NCBI GenBank assembly: GCA_015494335.1
Contig: WGBK01000322.1
Coordinates: forward strand, 1-5,890
Reading direction: 5' to 3'
From: Gammaproteobacteria bacterium
GTDB lineage: Bacteria; Pseudomonadota; Gammaproteobacteria; GCA-001735895
Length of the DNA: 5,890 nt
This document shows positions 1 through 5,890 of the stretch, piece by piece. The notes under the pieces are model-generated. The model searched no databases, was not told where the DNA came from, and saw only the letters and a program-made list of their open reading frames with translations. Within the stretch, counting starts at the first letter, position 1. Every line of letters starts with the position of its first letter. The translations under genes and the position numbers were made by a program.

Positions 1-1056
1 CACCTCGATGCCCAGGGGTTGCAGCCACTCGGCGAAGTTGCGCGCATGCTGCTCGGCAAGGATCTCGGTCGGCGCCATCAGCGCCACCTGAAAGCCGCTG
101 TCGATGACCGGCAGCGCGGCCAGGGCCGCAACCACGGTCTTGCCGCTGCCGACATCGCCCTGCACCAGTCGCAGCATGGGCCGACCGCTGCGGTAATCGG
201 CCATCAGCTCCTCGACAACCCGTTTCTGCGCCGCCGTCAGCTGGAAGGGCAATTGCTTGATGAAGGCTTGCTGCAGCTTGCCCACATCGCAGATAGTCGG
301 CGCCCGCTGCCGCGCGTGCTCGGCCCGGCGCTGCAGCAGGGTGACGCGGTGGGCCGCCAATTCCTCGACGATGAAGCGACGCTGGGCCGGGTGACGCATG
401 GCCCGGATCTGCTCGACTTCGGAGCGGTCGCGCGGATGGTGCAGAACGCGCAGGGCCTCGGCGACGGCGGGCAGTTGCTGTTGGCGCAGCCAGTCTTCGG
501 GCAGGGTTTCCGCCAGGCCCCTGTGCGCCAGCTCGTCGAGCAGTTGCGCCATCAGCTTGCGCAGGCCGAGCTGGTGCAGACCTTCGGTGACCGGGTACAC
601 CGGCGTCAGTTCGCTCGGCAACGGCGGCGGATGTTGCGGGTCGATGCGCTGGAATTCGGGATGGGCGATCTCCGGTGAGCCGGCGATGAATCGCGGCTCG
701 CCATAGCCGCGAATCCACGCGCCCTTCTCCAGCAGGTTCTGCTGGGCGGCATTGAAATGGAAGAAACGCAGGGTCAGGATGCCGCTGCGGTCGGCCAGCT
801 TGACCAGCAACACGCGGCGACTGCGCCCGCCGCTCCGGAAGCGGACGCCGGATTGCAGCACCTCGCCCTCGAACACCGCGCCGCGGCCCGGCTGCAGCGC
901 AGCGATAGGGGTGACGCGGGTGCGATCCTCGTAGCGCAGCGGCAGGTGGAACAGCATCTGCTGCTTGTCGCGGATACCGAGCCGAGCCAGCTTGTCAGCC
1001 AGCTTCGGACCGACACCCTTGAGGCTGGAAACGGGCTCCCTGCTCCAGTCCTCCAT
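1..1056 (-). CDS. recG: RecG ATP-dependent DNA helicase, N-terminal half (cut by window edge)
   Basis: RecG is a monomeric superfamily 2 DNA translocase that regresses stalled forks and processes Holliday junctions and R-loops. The reading frame is open from ATG at 1056 to base 1, giving 352 residues, about half of the usual length near 690. The N-terminal helix-hairpin-helix-like stretch SSLKGVGPKLADKL (10-23) and LPLRYEDRT (about 38-46) are typical of RecG. The wedge/OB-fold region follows, at about 55-150. The helicase domain begins with LPFQLTAAQKR (269-279), then Walker A GDVGSGKT (300-307) and motif Ia MAPTEILAEQH (327-337). The DEAH box and later motifs lie beyond the left edge. The start is 8 bases after the ridA stop, with no clear Shine-Dalgarno sequence, so translational coupling to ridA is likely (inference). 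No frameshift or stop is seen in the visible part. Confidence 0.96.
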   Translation of the reverse strand, partial: MEDWSREPVSSLKGVGPKLADKLARLGIRDKQQMLFHLPLRYEDRTRVTPIAALQPGRGAVFEGEVLQSGVRFRSGGRSRRVLLVKLADRSGILTLRFFHFNAAQQNLLEKGAWIRGYGEPRFIAGSPEIAHPEFQRIDPQHPPPLPSELTPVYPVTEGLHQLGLRKLMAQLLDELAHRGLAETLPEDWLRQQQLPAVAEALRVLHHPRDRSEVEQIRAMRHPAQRRFIVEELAAHRVTLLQRRAEHARQRAPTICDVGKLQQAFIKQLPFQLTAAQKRVVEELMADYRSGRPMLRLVQGDVGSGKTVVAALAALPVIDSGFQVALMAPTEILAEQHARNFAEWLQPLGIEV

Positions 1057-1064
1057 TGGACAGT

Positions 1065-1451
1065 TTATTGCGGCAATACCATCACCGCATCCATCTCCAC
1101 GCCCACGCCCTTGGGCAGCTCCTTGACGCCGATCGCGGCGCGCGCCGGATAGGGCTGCTCGAAGTATTTCGCCATCACCTCGTTGACCGTCGGAAAGTTG
1201 GACAGGTCGGTGAGGAAGATATTGAGCTTGACGATATCCTGCAGGCTGCCGCCGGCGGCCTCGCAGACCGCGCTCAGGTTGTCGAACACGCGGGCGATCT
1301 CCTCGACGATACCACCCTCGACCACCTCCATGCTGGCCGGGTCCAGCGGGATCTGGCCGGACAGGTACACGGTGTCGCCGACTTTCACGGCCTGGGAGTA
1401 GGTGCCGATCGCGGCGGGAGCGCGGTCGGTGGAAATGATTTGCTTGCTCAT
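1065..1451 (-). CDS. ridA: RidA family reactive enamine/imine deaminase
   Basis: RidA (YjgF/YER057c/UK114 family) is a small cytosolic trimeric enzyme. It hydrolyses reactive enamine/imine intermediates such as 2-aminoacrylate, made by PLP-dependent dehydratases, and so protects other PLP enzymes. The protein is 128 residues, the normal family length. Diagnostic segments are IGTYSQAV (15-22), VYLSGQIPLDP (28-38) and YPARAAIGVKELPKGVGVEMDA (101-122). The substrate-carboxylate-binding Arg is R104, the conserved Tyr is Y18 and the conserved Glu is E119. ATG at 1451 is preceded by GGAG (1459-1462) seven bases upstream, which supports this start. The gene lies 32 bases after spoT and 8 bases before recG, so it is probably co-transcribed with both. 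A ridA homologue next to spoT is also known in Pseudomonas. Archetypal RidA activity is inferred from the conserved residues. Rid2-like specificity cannot be fully excluded. Confidence 0.95.
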   Translation of the reverse strand: MSKQIISTDRAPAAIGTYSQAVKVGDTVYLSGQIPLDPASMEVVEGGIVEEIARVFDNLSAVCEAAGGSLQDIVKLNIFLTDLSNFPTVNEVMAKYFEQPYPARAAIGVKELPKGVGVEMDAVMVLPQ

Positions 1452-1483
1452 GGGTTTTCTCCGGTTGGAACGGCTAGGCCGCG

Positions 1484-3697
1484 TCAGTCGCGGTAGATTC
1501 TATTGACCACCGGCAGCGCCCGCAATTTCTTCATGATGCGGGCCAGGTGGATGCGGTCGCGCACGGTGATGATGAAGGTGGTGGTGGAAATCAGGCCGTC
1601 CTTTTCGGACTGGCTCACCGACTCGATGTTGGAGGCCATGTCGGCGATGGTGGTCGCCATCCGTGCCAGCGCGCCGCGCTGGTTCTCCACCTCGACGCGG
1701 ATCGAGGCCTGGAACTCGCCCTCGACATGTTCGGACCATTGCACGTCCTGCTTGTGGTAGTCGTGCTTGGGGTCGTTCATGTTCTTGCAGTTCAAGCGAT
1801 GCACCACCAGGCCGCGGCCCTGGGAGAAGTGGGCGACGATGGGGTCACCGGGCACCGGGCGGCAGCACTTGGCATAGGACACCACCATGCCCTCGGTGCC
1901 CTTGATCGGCAGCGGCTTGCCCGAGGCGTCGAGATGAGTGGCGTCCTCGTCGCCGGCCTCTTCCACCAGCGCCTTGGCCACCAGCGTCGCTGTACGATTG
2001 CCGAGGCCGATCTCGGTCAGCAGTTCGTCCTCGCTCTCCAGGCCGTATTGTTCCAGCAACTGCTGCATGCGCTGCGGATCCACTTCCTGCTCCTTGCCCT
2101 TGAGCTGGCCGATGGCCTGCCGCAACAGGCGGTCGCCGAGATCGCGGGCTTCCTCCCGCTGCAGCGACTTGAGGAAGTGACGGATGTTGGTGCGCGCCTT
2201 GGCGGTGACCACATAATTGAGCCAGCTGGGGTGCGGGCGCGAATTCTCCGAGGTGATGATATCCACCATCTGCCCGTTGTAGAGCTGGGTGGACAGGGGC
2301 GACATGCGCCGGTCGATGCGCGCGGCGACACAGGTGTTGCCGATATCGGTGTGCACGGCATAGGCGAAATCCACCACCGTGGCGTGGCGCGGCAGCTTCT
2401 TGATATCGCCCTTGGGCGTGAACACATAGATCTCGTCGGGGAACAGGTCGACCTTGACGTTTTCGAGGAATTCCAGCGAGCTGCCGGCGCGCTGCTGCAT
2501 CTCCAGCAGGCCCTTGAGCCATTCCAGGGCGCGGGTCTGGGCGCTCTCGTTGCTCGATTCCTCGCCCTTCTTGTAGAGCCAGTGGGCGGCAATGCCGGAG
2601 TTGGCGAAGCGCTCCATTTCCTGGGTGCGGATCTGCACCTCGATGGGCACGCCGTGGGGGCCGAACAGGCTGGTGTGCAGGGACTGGTAGCCGTTGGCCT
2701 TGGGAATGGCCAGGTAATCCTTGAAGCGCCCGGGGATCGGCTTGTAGAGGTTGTGCATGACCCCGAGCACGCGGTAGCAGTCGTCCACCGAGTCGGTCAG
2801 GATGCGCACGCCGAAGACATCGGTCAGCTGGTGGAAGCTGAGCCGCTTCTCCTTCATCTTGCGGTAGATGCTGTGGATGTTCTTGGTGCGGTACTTGACC
2901 TCGGCCTGGATGTCGACCTCCTTGAGCCGGTCTCGGATCGCCGTCTCGATGGTCTGGAAGATCTCCTTGCGGTTGCCGATGACTTCGCGACAGGCCTTCT
3001 TCAGCGCGCGATAGCGCATCGGCCAGGCGTGGCGCACCGCCAGATCGAGCAGCTCGTGTCGCATCGAGTAGATGCCGAGCCGGTTGGCGATGGGCGCGTA
3101 GATGTCCATGGTCTCGCGCGCGATGCGGCGCCGCTTCTCGGGGCTGACCGCGCCGAGGGTGCGCATGTTGTGCAGCCGGTCGGCCAGCTTGATCAGGATG
3201 ACGCGGATATCCTTGACCATCGCCAGCATCATCTTGCGGAAGTTTTCCGCCTGCTGCTCGGCGCGGGAGTTGAAACTGAGGTGGGTGAGCTTGCTGACGC
3301 CGTCGACCAGTTCGGCCACTTCCTCGCCGAAATCCTCGGCCAGCTGTTCCTTCAGCGTCGGCGTGTCCTCGATGACATCGTGTAACAGCGCGGCGATGAT
3401 GCTCTTGTAGTCCATGCGCATCTCGCAGAGGATGCGCGCGACCGCGATGGGGTGGAAGATGTAGGGTTCGCCGGAGGCGCGCTTCTGTCCTTCGTGGGCC
3501 TGGGCGCCGAACAGGTAGGCGCGATAGACCTCGGCCACCTGGGCGCTGTCGAGATAGTCCTCGAGATCGTGGCAGAGATCGCTGATCAGGTAGCGCTGCT
3601 GCTCCTCGTCGGCGCGTTCGTCGACGGCGGAACAGGCGTAGGGATCGACCTGCGAATCCGGTTTGGTGGCTGTGAGGGCGTGTTCCGGATTCGCCAT
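1484..3697 (-). CDS. spoT: SpoT bifunctional (p)ppGpp synthetase/hydrolase
   Basis: SpoT makes and degrades the alarmone (p)ppGpp in the cytosol, setting the stringent response. It has 737 residues against 702 in E. coli. The order is: HD hydrolase domain with metal-binding HD at 106-107 (LLHDVIEDT, 104-112) and LADRLHNMRTL (171-181); synthetase domain (about 240-375) with RFKD (324-327), the RXKD signature of bifunctional Rel/SpoT rather than the EXDD of RelA, then GYQSLHT (336-342) and EVQIRT (353-358); TGS domain (about 421-482, DEIYVFTPKG); zinc-finger/conserved-cysteine region YAKCCRPVPGD (608-618) with C637; and C-terminal ACT domain (about 662-737). The intact HD motif indicates active hydrolysis. 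ATG at 3697 is favoured because AGGA, overlapping the rpoZ stop codon, lies five bases upstream. This gives an N-terminal extension of roughly 35 residues relative to E. coli. The gene starts 7 bases after rpoZ, so the two are probably coupled. The segment at 268-280 differs from the usual GREKHLYSIY motif (see findings). Confidence 0.97.
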   Translation of the reverse strand: MANPEHALTATKPDSQVDPYACSAVDERADEEQQRYLISDLCHDLEDYLDSAQVAEVYRAYLFGAQAHEGQKRASGEPYIFHPIAVARILCEMRMDYKSIIAALLHDVIEDTPTLKEQLAEDFGEEVAELVDGVSKLTHLSFNSRAEQQAENFRKMMLAMVKDIRVILIKLADRLHNMRTLGAVSPEKRRRIARETMDIYAPIANRLGIYSMRHELLDLAVRHAWPMRYRALKKACREVIGNRKEIFQTIETAIRDRLKEVDIQAEVKYRTKNIHSIYRKMKEKRLSFHQLTDVFGVRILTDSVDDCYRVLGVMHNLYKPIPGRFKDYLAIPKANGYQSLHTSLFGPHGVPIEVQIRTQEMERFANSGIAAHWLYKKGEESSNESAQTRALEWLKGLLEMQQRAGSSLEFLENVKVDLFPDEIYVFTPKGDIKKLPRHATVVDFAYAVHTDIGNTCVAARIDRRMSPLSTQLYNGQMVDIITSENSRPHPSWLNYVVTAKARTNIRHFLKSLQREEARDLGDRLLRQAIGQLKGKEQEVDPQRMQQLLEQYGLESEDELLTEIGLGNRTATLVAKALVEEAGDEDATHLDASGKPLPIKGTEGMVVSYAKCCRPVPGDPIVAHFSQGRGLVVHRLNCKNMNDPKHDYHKQDVQWSEHVEGEFQASIRVEVENQRGALARMATTIADMASNIESVSQSEKDGLISTTTFIITVRDRIHLARIMKKLRALPVVNRIYRD

Positions 3698-3704
3698 GGA
3701 GATC

Positions 3705-4001
3705 CTAGTTCATGTCGAGAGCGGCGTTTTCCAGGCTGTTCTGGGTGATCTGCTGAACCAGCTCCTCGTCGGAAGCGATGGCGGCCATCTCCTGCTGGGT
3801 CTCCATCTCGTCCATCGCATCGGCGGTGACCAGATTGTCGGCGATCTCGCGCAGCGCGATGACGGTCGGCTTGTCGTTGTCTTCCGGCAGCAGCGGGTCG
3901 GCGCCCTTGTAGATCTGGCGCGCGCGGCGAGCCGCAAGCAGCACCAGCTCGAAGCGGTTATCGACATTTTCAAGACAATCTTCAACGGTAATACGCGCCA
4001 T
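3705..4001 (-). CDS. rpoZ: RNA polymerase omega subunit
   Basis: Omega is the small RNA polymerase subunit that wraps the beta-prime C-terminus, aids its folding and assembly, and contributes to ppGpp site 1. The protein is 98 residues (E. coli 91). The conserved core covers residues 1-56: MARITVEDCLENVDNRF, LVLLAARRARQI and ENDKPTVIALREI-like blocks (here DNDKPTVIALREI, 41-53). The N-terminal ARIT matches the ARVT stretch that in E. coli helps bind ppGpp at the beta-prime/omega interface. That suits its position directly before spoT. The acidic, Gln/Glu-rich tail (about 60-98) is poorly conserved in the family. The start is supported by a strong AAGGAG (4007-4012) five bases before ATG. The stop codon overlaps the spoT ribosome binding site. 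Confidence 0.96.
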   Translation of the reverse strand: MARITVEDCLENVDNRFELVLLAARRARQIYKGADPLLPEDNDKPTVIALREIADNLVTADAMDEMETQQEMAAIASDEELVQQITQNSLENAALDMN

Positions 4002-4042
4002 GGGGGCTCCTTGGGATGTTCGGGGTCGTTAAACAGCCCTTT

Positions 4043-4071
4043 ACAATAGCAAAAGGCGGGGCTTCTGCCTA
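4043..4071 (-). promoter_or_regulatory. Candidate sigma70 promoter for rpoZ-spoT-ridA-recG
   Basis: Read on the minus strand, TAGGCA (4071-4066, 4 of 6 matches to TTGACA) is followed after 17 bases by TATTGT (4048-4043, 4 of 6 matches to TATAAT). TGC directly before the -10 hexamer forms an extended -10 (TGn). Transcription would begin near 4036, leaving a leader of about 35 bases before the rpoZ ATG and its strong ribosome binding site. This was matched by eye only. The position, between the repeat element and rpoZ, makes sense because the repeat separates rpoZ from gmk. Confidence 0.35.
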
Positions 4072-4128
4072 GTAAAATACATTACCGGACCAGCGCCACG
4101 TTATCCAAGTTCCTGAACTATCGATAAA

Positions 4129-4277
4129 GCAGGGGGCGTGTCTGCTCGGAAAACCTCGGCGGCACGACTGCATGGATGCAGGAGGTAGAGCAACGCAGGA
4201 GCAGTTGCCGATGGATGCCGGCGTGGAGCCTACATGGATGTATTTACGGCGATTTCCCGAGCAGACACGCCCCCTGC
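4129..4277. repeat. MITE-like element with 21-base perfect terminal inverted repeats
   Basis: The arms 4129-4149 (starting GCAGGGGGCG, ending CTGCTCGG) and 4257-4277 are perfect reverse complements over 21 bases and enclose 107 bases. Just inside the arms the match continues only patchily (AAA/TTT). The interior has three copies of ATGGATG, at 4172-4178, 4211-4217 and 4234-4240, each inside a small dyad. There is also a GCAAC/GTTGC stem at 4190-4194/4204-4208. No transposase is encoded and no clear target-site duplication flanks the arms. The element fills much of the 301-base gmk-rpoZ gap. The rest of that gap holds the candidate rpoZ promoter and nothing else I recognise. I interpret it as a dispersed non-autonomous repeat (MITE or REP-like). 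Its copy number cannot be seen from this window. Transcription through it in either direction would give a long, very stable hairpin. Confidence 0.7.
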
Positions 4278-4302
4278 CCAAATTTAGATGACGGCTCCCC
4301 GG

Positions 4303-4926
4303 TTATCCCGCCGCCGGGATCGAGGCGATCAAGTCGTCGTAACGGGCCTCCTGGCGCTCGCGCTTGAGGCTCTGGTTGTGGACGATGCATTCGAGGTCGA
4401 ACAGGGCGTCGTCGAAGACATCGTTGATGACCAGGTATTCGGCATCGCGGAAGTGCGACATCTCGCGGTCGGCATCGGCCATGCGGCGGGCGATGACCTC
4501 GGGATCGTCGGTACCGCGACCGGACAGGCGGCGCTGCAATTCCTCGCGGGAGGGCGGCAGGATGAAAACGGCGACGGTCTCGGGCAGTTGCTCGCGCACC
4601 TGCCGCGCGCCCTGCCAGTCGATCTCGAGAATTACGTGACGCCCCTGCTCCAGCAGCGTCTCCACGGCCTTGCGCGAGGTGCCGTAGTAGTTGTCGAAAA
4701 CGCGCGCGTATTCGAGGAACTCGCCGGCCTCGACCATCGCCTCGAAGGTTTCGATATCGACGAAATGGTAGTCCCGTCCGTCTACTTCCCCGGGACGCAT
4801 CGGGCGCGTGGTATGGGACACCGCCACGGTGACCTCGTCGGGCCGCCGATCCAGCAGCGCCTTGACCAGGCTGGTCTTGCCGGCACCGGAGGGTGCGGAA
4901 ACGGTAAACAGGGCGCTTTGTTTCAT
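4303..4926 (-). CDS. gmk: Guanylate kinase
   Basis: Gmk phosphorylates GMP to GDP with ATP in the cytosol, feeding GTP, dGTP and the (p)ppGpp pool. From ATG at 4926 the protein has 207 residues, the same as E. coli Gmk. The P-loop is SAPSGAGKTS (10-19). The GMP-binding segment contains SHTTRPMRPGE (37-47), EFLEYARVFDNYYGTS (69-84) and EIDWQGA (101-107). FILPPS (121-126) and the lid RRLSGRGTDD (132-141) follow. The frame is open further upstream, with an ATG at 4956 and a TTG at 4983. Those would add 10 or 19 residues before the family's normal start, have no Shine-Dalgarno sequence, and lie at or upstream of the predicted transcription start. The chosen ATG also has a weak ribosome binding site. 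The gene heads the gmk-rpoZ-spoT order but is cut off from rpoZ by the inverted-repeat element, and it diverges from tcdA. Confidence 0.95.
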   Translation of the reverse strand: MKQSALFTVSAPSGAGKTSLVKALLDRRPDEVTVAVSHTTRPMRPGEVDGRDYHFVDIETFEAMVEAGEFLEYARVFDNYYGTSRKAVETLLEQGRHVILEIDWQGARQVREQLPETVAVFILPPSREELQRRLSGRGTDDPEVIARRMADADREMSHFRDAEYLVINDVFDDALFDLECIVHNQSLKRERQEARYDDLIASIPAAG

Positions 4927-4951
4927 CGGATCACGGGGTCGCTGCGGGCTG

Positions 4952-4965
4952 GTCATTCTAATGAC
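4952..4965. promoter_or_regulatory. Operator-like dyad GTCATT-CT-AATGAC between gmk and tcdA
   Basis: Two perfect 6-base arms (4952-4957 and 4960-4965) flank a 2-base centre in the short divergent gap. The dyad overlaps the predicted gmk -10 hexamer, and on the other strand it contains TCTAAT, a possible -10 for tcdA. This geometry suits binding by a dimeric regulator or a shared promoter core. No known regulator is recognised and one such dyad could occur by chance. Confidence 0.3.
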
Positions 4966-4983
4966 ATCGGGCAGCTTCTCCAA
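4955..4983 (-). promoter_or_regulatory. Candidate sigma70 promoter for gmk
   Basis: On the minus strand, TTGGAG (4983-4978, 3 of 6 matches to consensus) and TAGAAT (4960-4955, 5 of 6 matches) are separated by 17 bases. The predicted transcription start near 4948 leaves about 22 bases before the gmk ATG at 4926. This would exclude the in-frame starts at 4956 and 4983. It was matched by eye only. Confidence 0.4.
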
Positions 4984-5030
4984 TAGACTTCGCGGACTTT
5001 GTCGACCGATTCCCTGCCGACCCGCCTGCC

Positions 5031-5813
5031 ATGCCCTCCGACGATTACTCGCAACGCTTTTCCGGTCTTGCCCGCGTGTTCGGCGACGCGGCGCTGGAAC
5101 GGCTTGCCGCGGCCCGTTTCTGCATCGTCGGCGTGGGCGGGGTCGGCTCCTGGGCGGCCGAGGCGGCGGCGCGCAGCGGTATCGGCGCGATCACCCTGAT
5201 CGATCACGATGACATCGATATCGGCAATATCAACCGCCAGCTGCACAGCCTCGAATCCACCCTGGGCCGCAGCAAGGTCGAGGTGCTGGCCGAGCGCATC
5301 CGCGACATCAATCCGTCCTGCCGTGTCGAGGCCATCGACCGGCTGGTGACGCGCGCCACTCTCGAGGACTTCGCTTTCGGCCGCTTCGACTATGTCATCG
5401 ACGCCATCGATGGCGTGAATCACAAGATGTCCCTGGTTCACCACCTGCGGCGCAACAAGATCCCCTTCGTCACCACCGGCGGCGCCGGCGGGCTGACCGA
5501 CACTACGCAGATCCAGGTCAACGACCTGAACCGCTGCTTCAACGATCCTCTATTGGCCAAGCTGCGCTCCAAGCTCCGCCACCAGCTCGATTACAGCCGC
5601 AACCCGAAGCGTCGCTACGGCATCGATTGCGTGTTCTCGACCCAGCAGCCGCTGTACCCCGCCGGCAACGGCTGCGTGGGCCACGCCAAACCGGGCAGCG
5701 ACGAGCGCAGCACCCTGGATTGTGCGACCGGTCTGGGCTCCTTTGTCGGCGTCACGGCCGGCTTCGGTTTTACCGCCCTGTCCCACGCCTTGCGCAAGTA
5801 CCTGCGAGCCTGA
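5031..5813 (+). CDS. tcdA: tRNA threonylcarbamoyladenosine dehydratase (TcdA/CsdL)
   Basis: TcdA is an E1-like (ThiF/MoeB superfamily) enzyme. It uses ATP to dehydrate t6A37 of ANN-decoding tRNAs into cyclic ct6A, usually with sulfur-relay help from CsdA/CsdE. The protein is 260 residues, close to the E. coli enzyme. The Rossmann nucleotide-binding motif GVGGVGSWAAE (34-44) is followed by TLIDHDDI (55-62), NINRQLHSL (66-74) and K82. VIDAIDG (122-128), RRNKIPFVTTGGAGG (140-154) and DPTQIQV-like DTTQIQV (157-163) are typical of TcdA rather than ThiF or MoeB. DCVFST (199-204), LDCATG (229-234) and C-terminal GFGFTALSHALRK (244-256) also match. ATG at 5031 fits the family's start. No Shine-Dalgarno sequence and no alternative start are seen just upstream. 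It is divergent from gmk. csdA and csdE are not in the window. Confidence 0.96.
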   Translation: MPSDDYSQRFSGLARVFGDAALERLAAARFCIVGVGGVGSWAAEAAARSGIGAITLIDHDDIDIGNINRQLHSLESTLGRSKVEVLAERIRDINPSCRVEAIDRLVTRATLEDFAFGRFDYVIDAIDGVNHKMSLVHHLRRNKIPFVTTGGAGGLTDTTQIQVNDLNRCFNDPLLAKLRSKLRHQLDYSRNPKRRYGIDCVFSTQQPLYPAGNGCVGHAKPGSDERSTLDCATGLGSFVGVTAGFGFTALSHALRKYLRA

Positions 5814-5820
5814 AATGCGC

Positions 5821-5850
5821 GGTGCAACCACCGGGCGGCCGGGTTGCACC
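5821..5850. terminator. Stem-loop after tcdA, possible terminator
   Basis: GGTGCAAC (5821-5828) pairs perfectly with GTTGCACC (5843-5850). Inside, CCGG (5831-5834) can pair with CCGG (5839-5842) around a GCGG tetraloop, with a two-base CA bulge. The hairpin begins 7 bases after the tcdA stop codon, where a terminator is expected. The downstream T-run is only TTCC, so it is not a textbook intrinsic terminator. It may instead protect the mRNA 3' end or act with Rho. Nothing else is recognised from 5851 to the window end. Confidence 0.5.
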
Positions 5851-5890
5851 TTCCGACCGAGCGGGCTTGACCCCCGAAGGAATCGGTAGA

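Noticed and set aside
19..678. Plus-strand open frame opposite recG
   Set aside because: The minus strand encodes unmistakable RecG across the whole stretch. The plus frame is a GC shadow with no family resemblance.
1547..3385. Long open frame on the plus strand (612 codons) opposite spoT
   Set aside because: It is antisense to a clearly real, full-length spoT. It arises from high GC codon bias, is rich in His/Ala/Gly/Leu and has no recognisable domain.
4051..4070. Possible intrinsic terminator on the minus strand (AGGC, nine-base loop, GCCT, then TTT)
   Set aside because: The stem is only four base pairs with a large loop. It overlaps the better-supported rpoZ promoter candidate.
4119..4126. 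Eight-base palindrome TATCGATA next to the inverted-repeat element
   Set aside because: It is short enough to occur by chance and is not repeated on the other side of the element, so it is not a target duplication.
4069..4367. Two short open frames (minus 4069-4281, plus 4176-4367) over the inverted-repeat element
   Set aside because: Both contain the same PSRHAPC peptide only because the terminal repeats are inverted copies. There is no ribosome binding site and no protein-like composition.
4288..4986. Plus-strand open frame opposite gmk
   Set aside because: It is the antisense shadow of a complete guanylate kinase gene.
5867..5890. TTGACC near the right edge as a -35 box for a downstream gene
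   Set aside because: The matching -10 would fall outside the window, so it cannot be assessed.

Overview
The window is chromosomal, high-GC DNA from a gammaproteobacterium. It is the conserved gmk-rpoZ-spoT-(ridA)-recG neighbourhood, read on the minus strand, with a divergent tcdA (csdL) gene on the plus strand at the right-hand end. The SpoT, TcdA, Gmk and omega proteins all resemble their gammaproteobacterial counterparts. Having ridA rather than trmH between spoT and recG points away from the enteric arrangement and towards Pseudomonas- or Chromatiales-like lineages. The genus cannot be fixed from the sequence alone.

Layout, following minus-strand transcription from right to left: gmk (4926 to 4303), a 301-base spacer (4302 to 4002), rpoZ (4001 to 3705), spoT (3697 to 1484), ridA (1451 to 1065) and recG (from 1056, running off the left edge inside its helicase domain). 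Gaps within rpoZ-spoT-ridA-recG are 7, 32 and 8 bases, so these four genes look like one transcription unit. The gmk-rpoZ spacer holds a 149-base element with perfect 21-base terminal inverted repeats (4129-4277) and, closer to rpoZ, a candidate rpoZ promoter. On the plus strand, tcdA (5031-5813) diverges from gmk across about 100 bases. That gap contains a candidate gmk promoter and a small perfect dyad. A stable stem-loop follows tcdA.

Functionally the minus-strand cluster joins guanine nucleotide supply (Gmk, GMP to GDP), the RNA polymerase subunit that forms part of a ppGpp binding site (omega), the ppGpp synthetase/hydrolase (SpoT), an enamine/imine deaminase (RidA) and a fork-remodelling helicase (RecG). 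TcdA is a tRNA modification enzyme (cyclic t6A).

I see no new multi-gene system. The protein-coding content is ordinary housekeeping. The least explained part is the inverted-repeat element between gmk and rpoZ, with three copies of ATGGATG inside small hairpins. It looks like a dispersed non-autonomous repeat and is the best target for follow-up.
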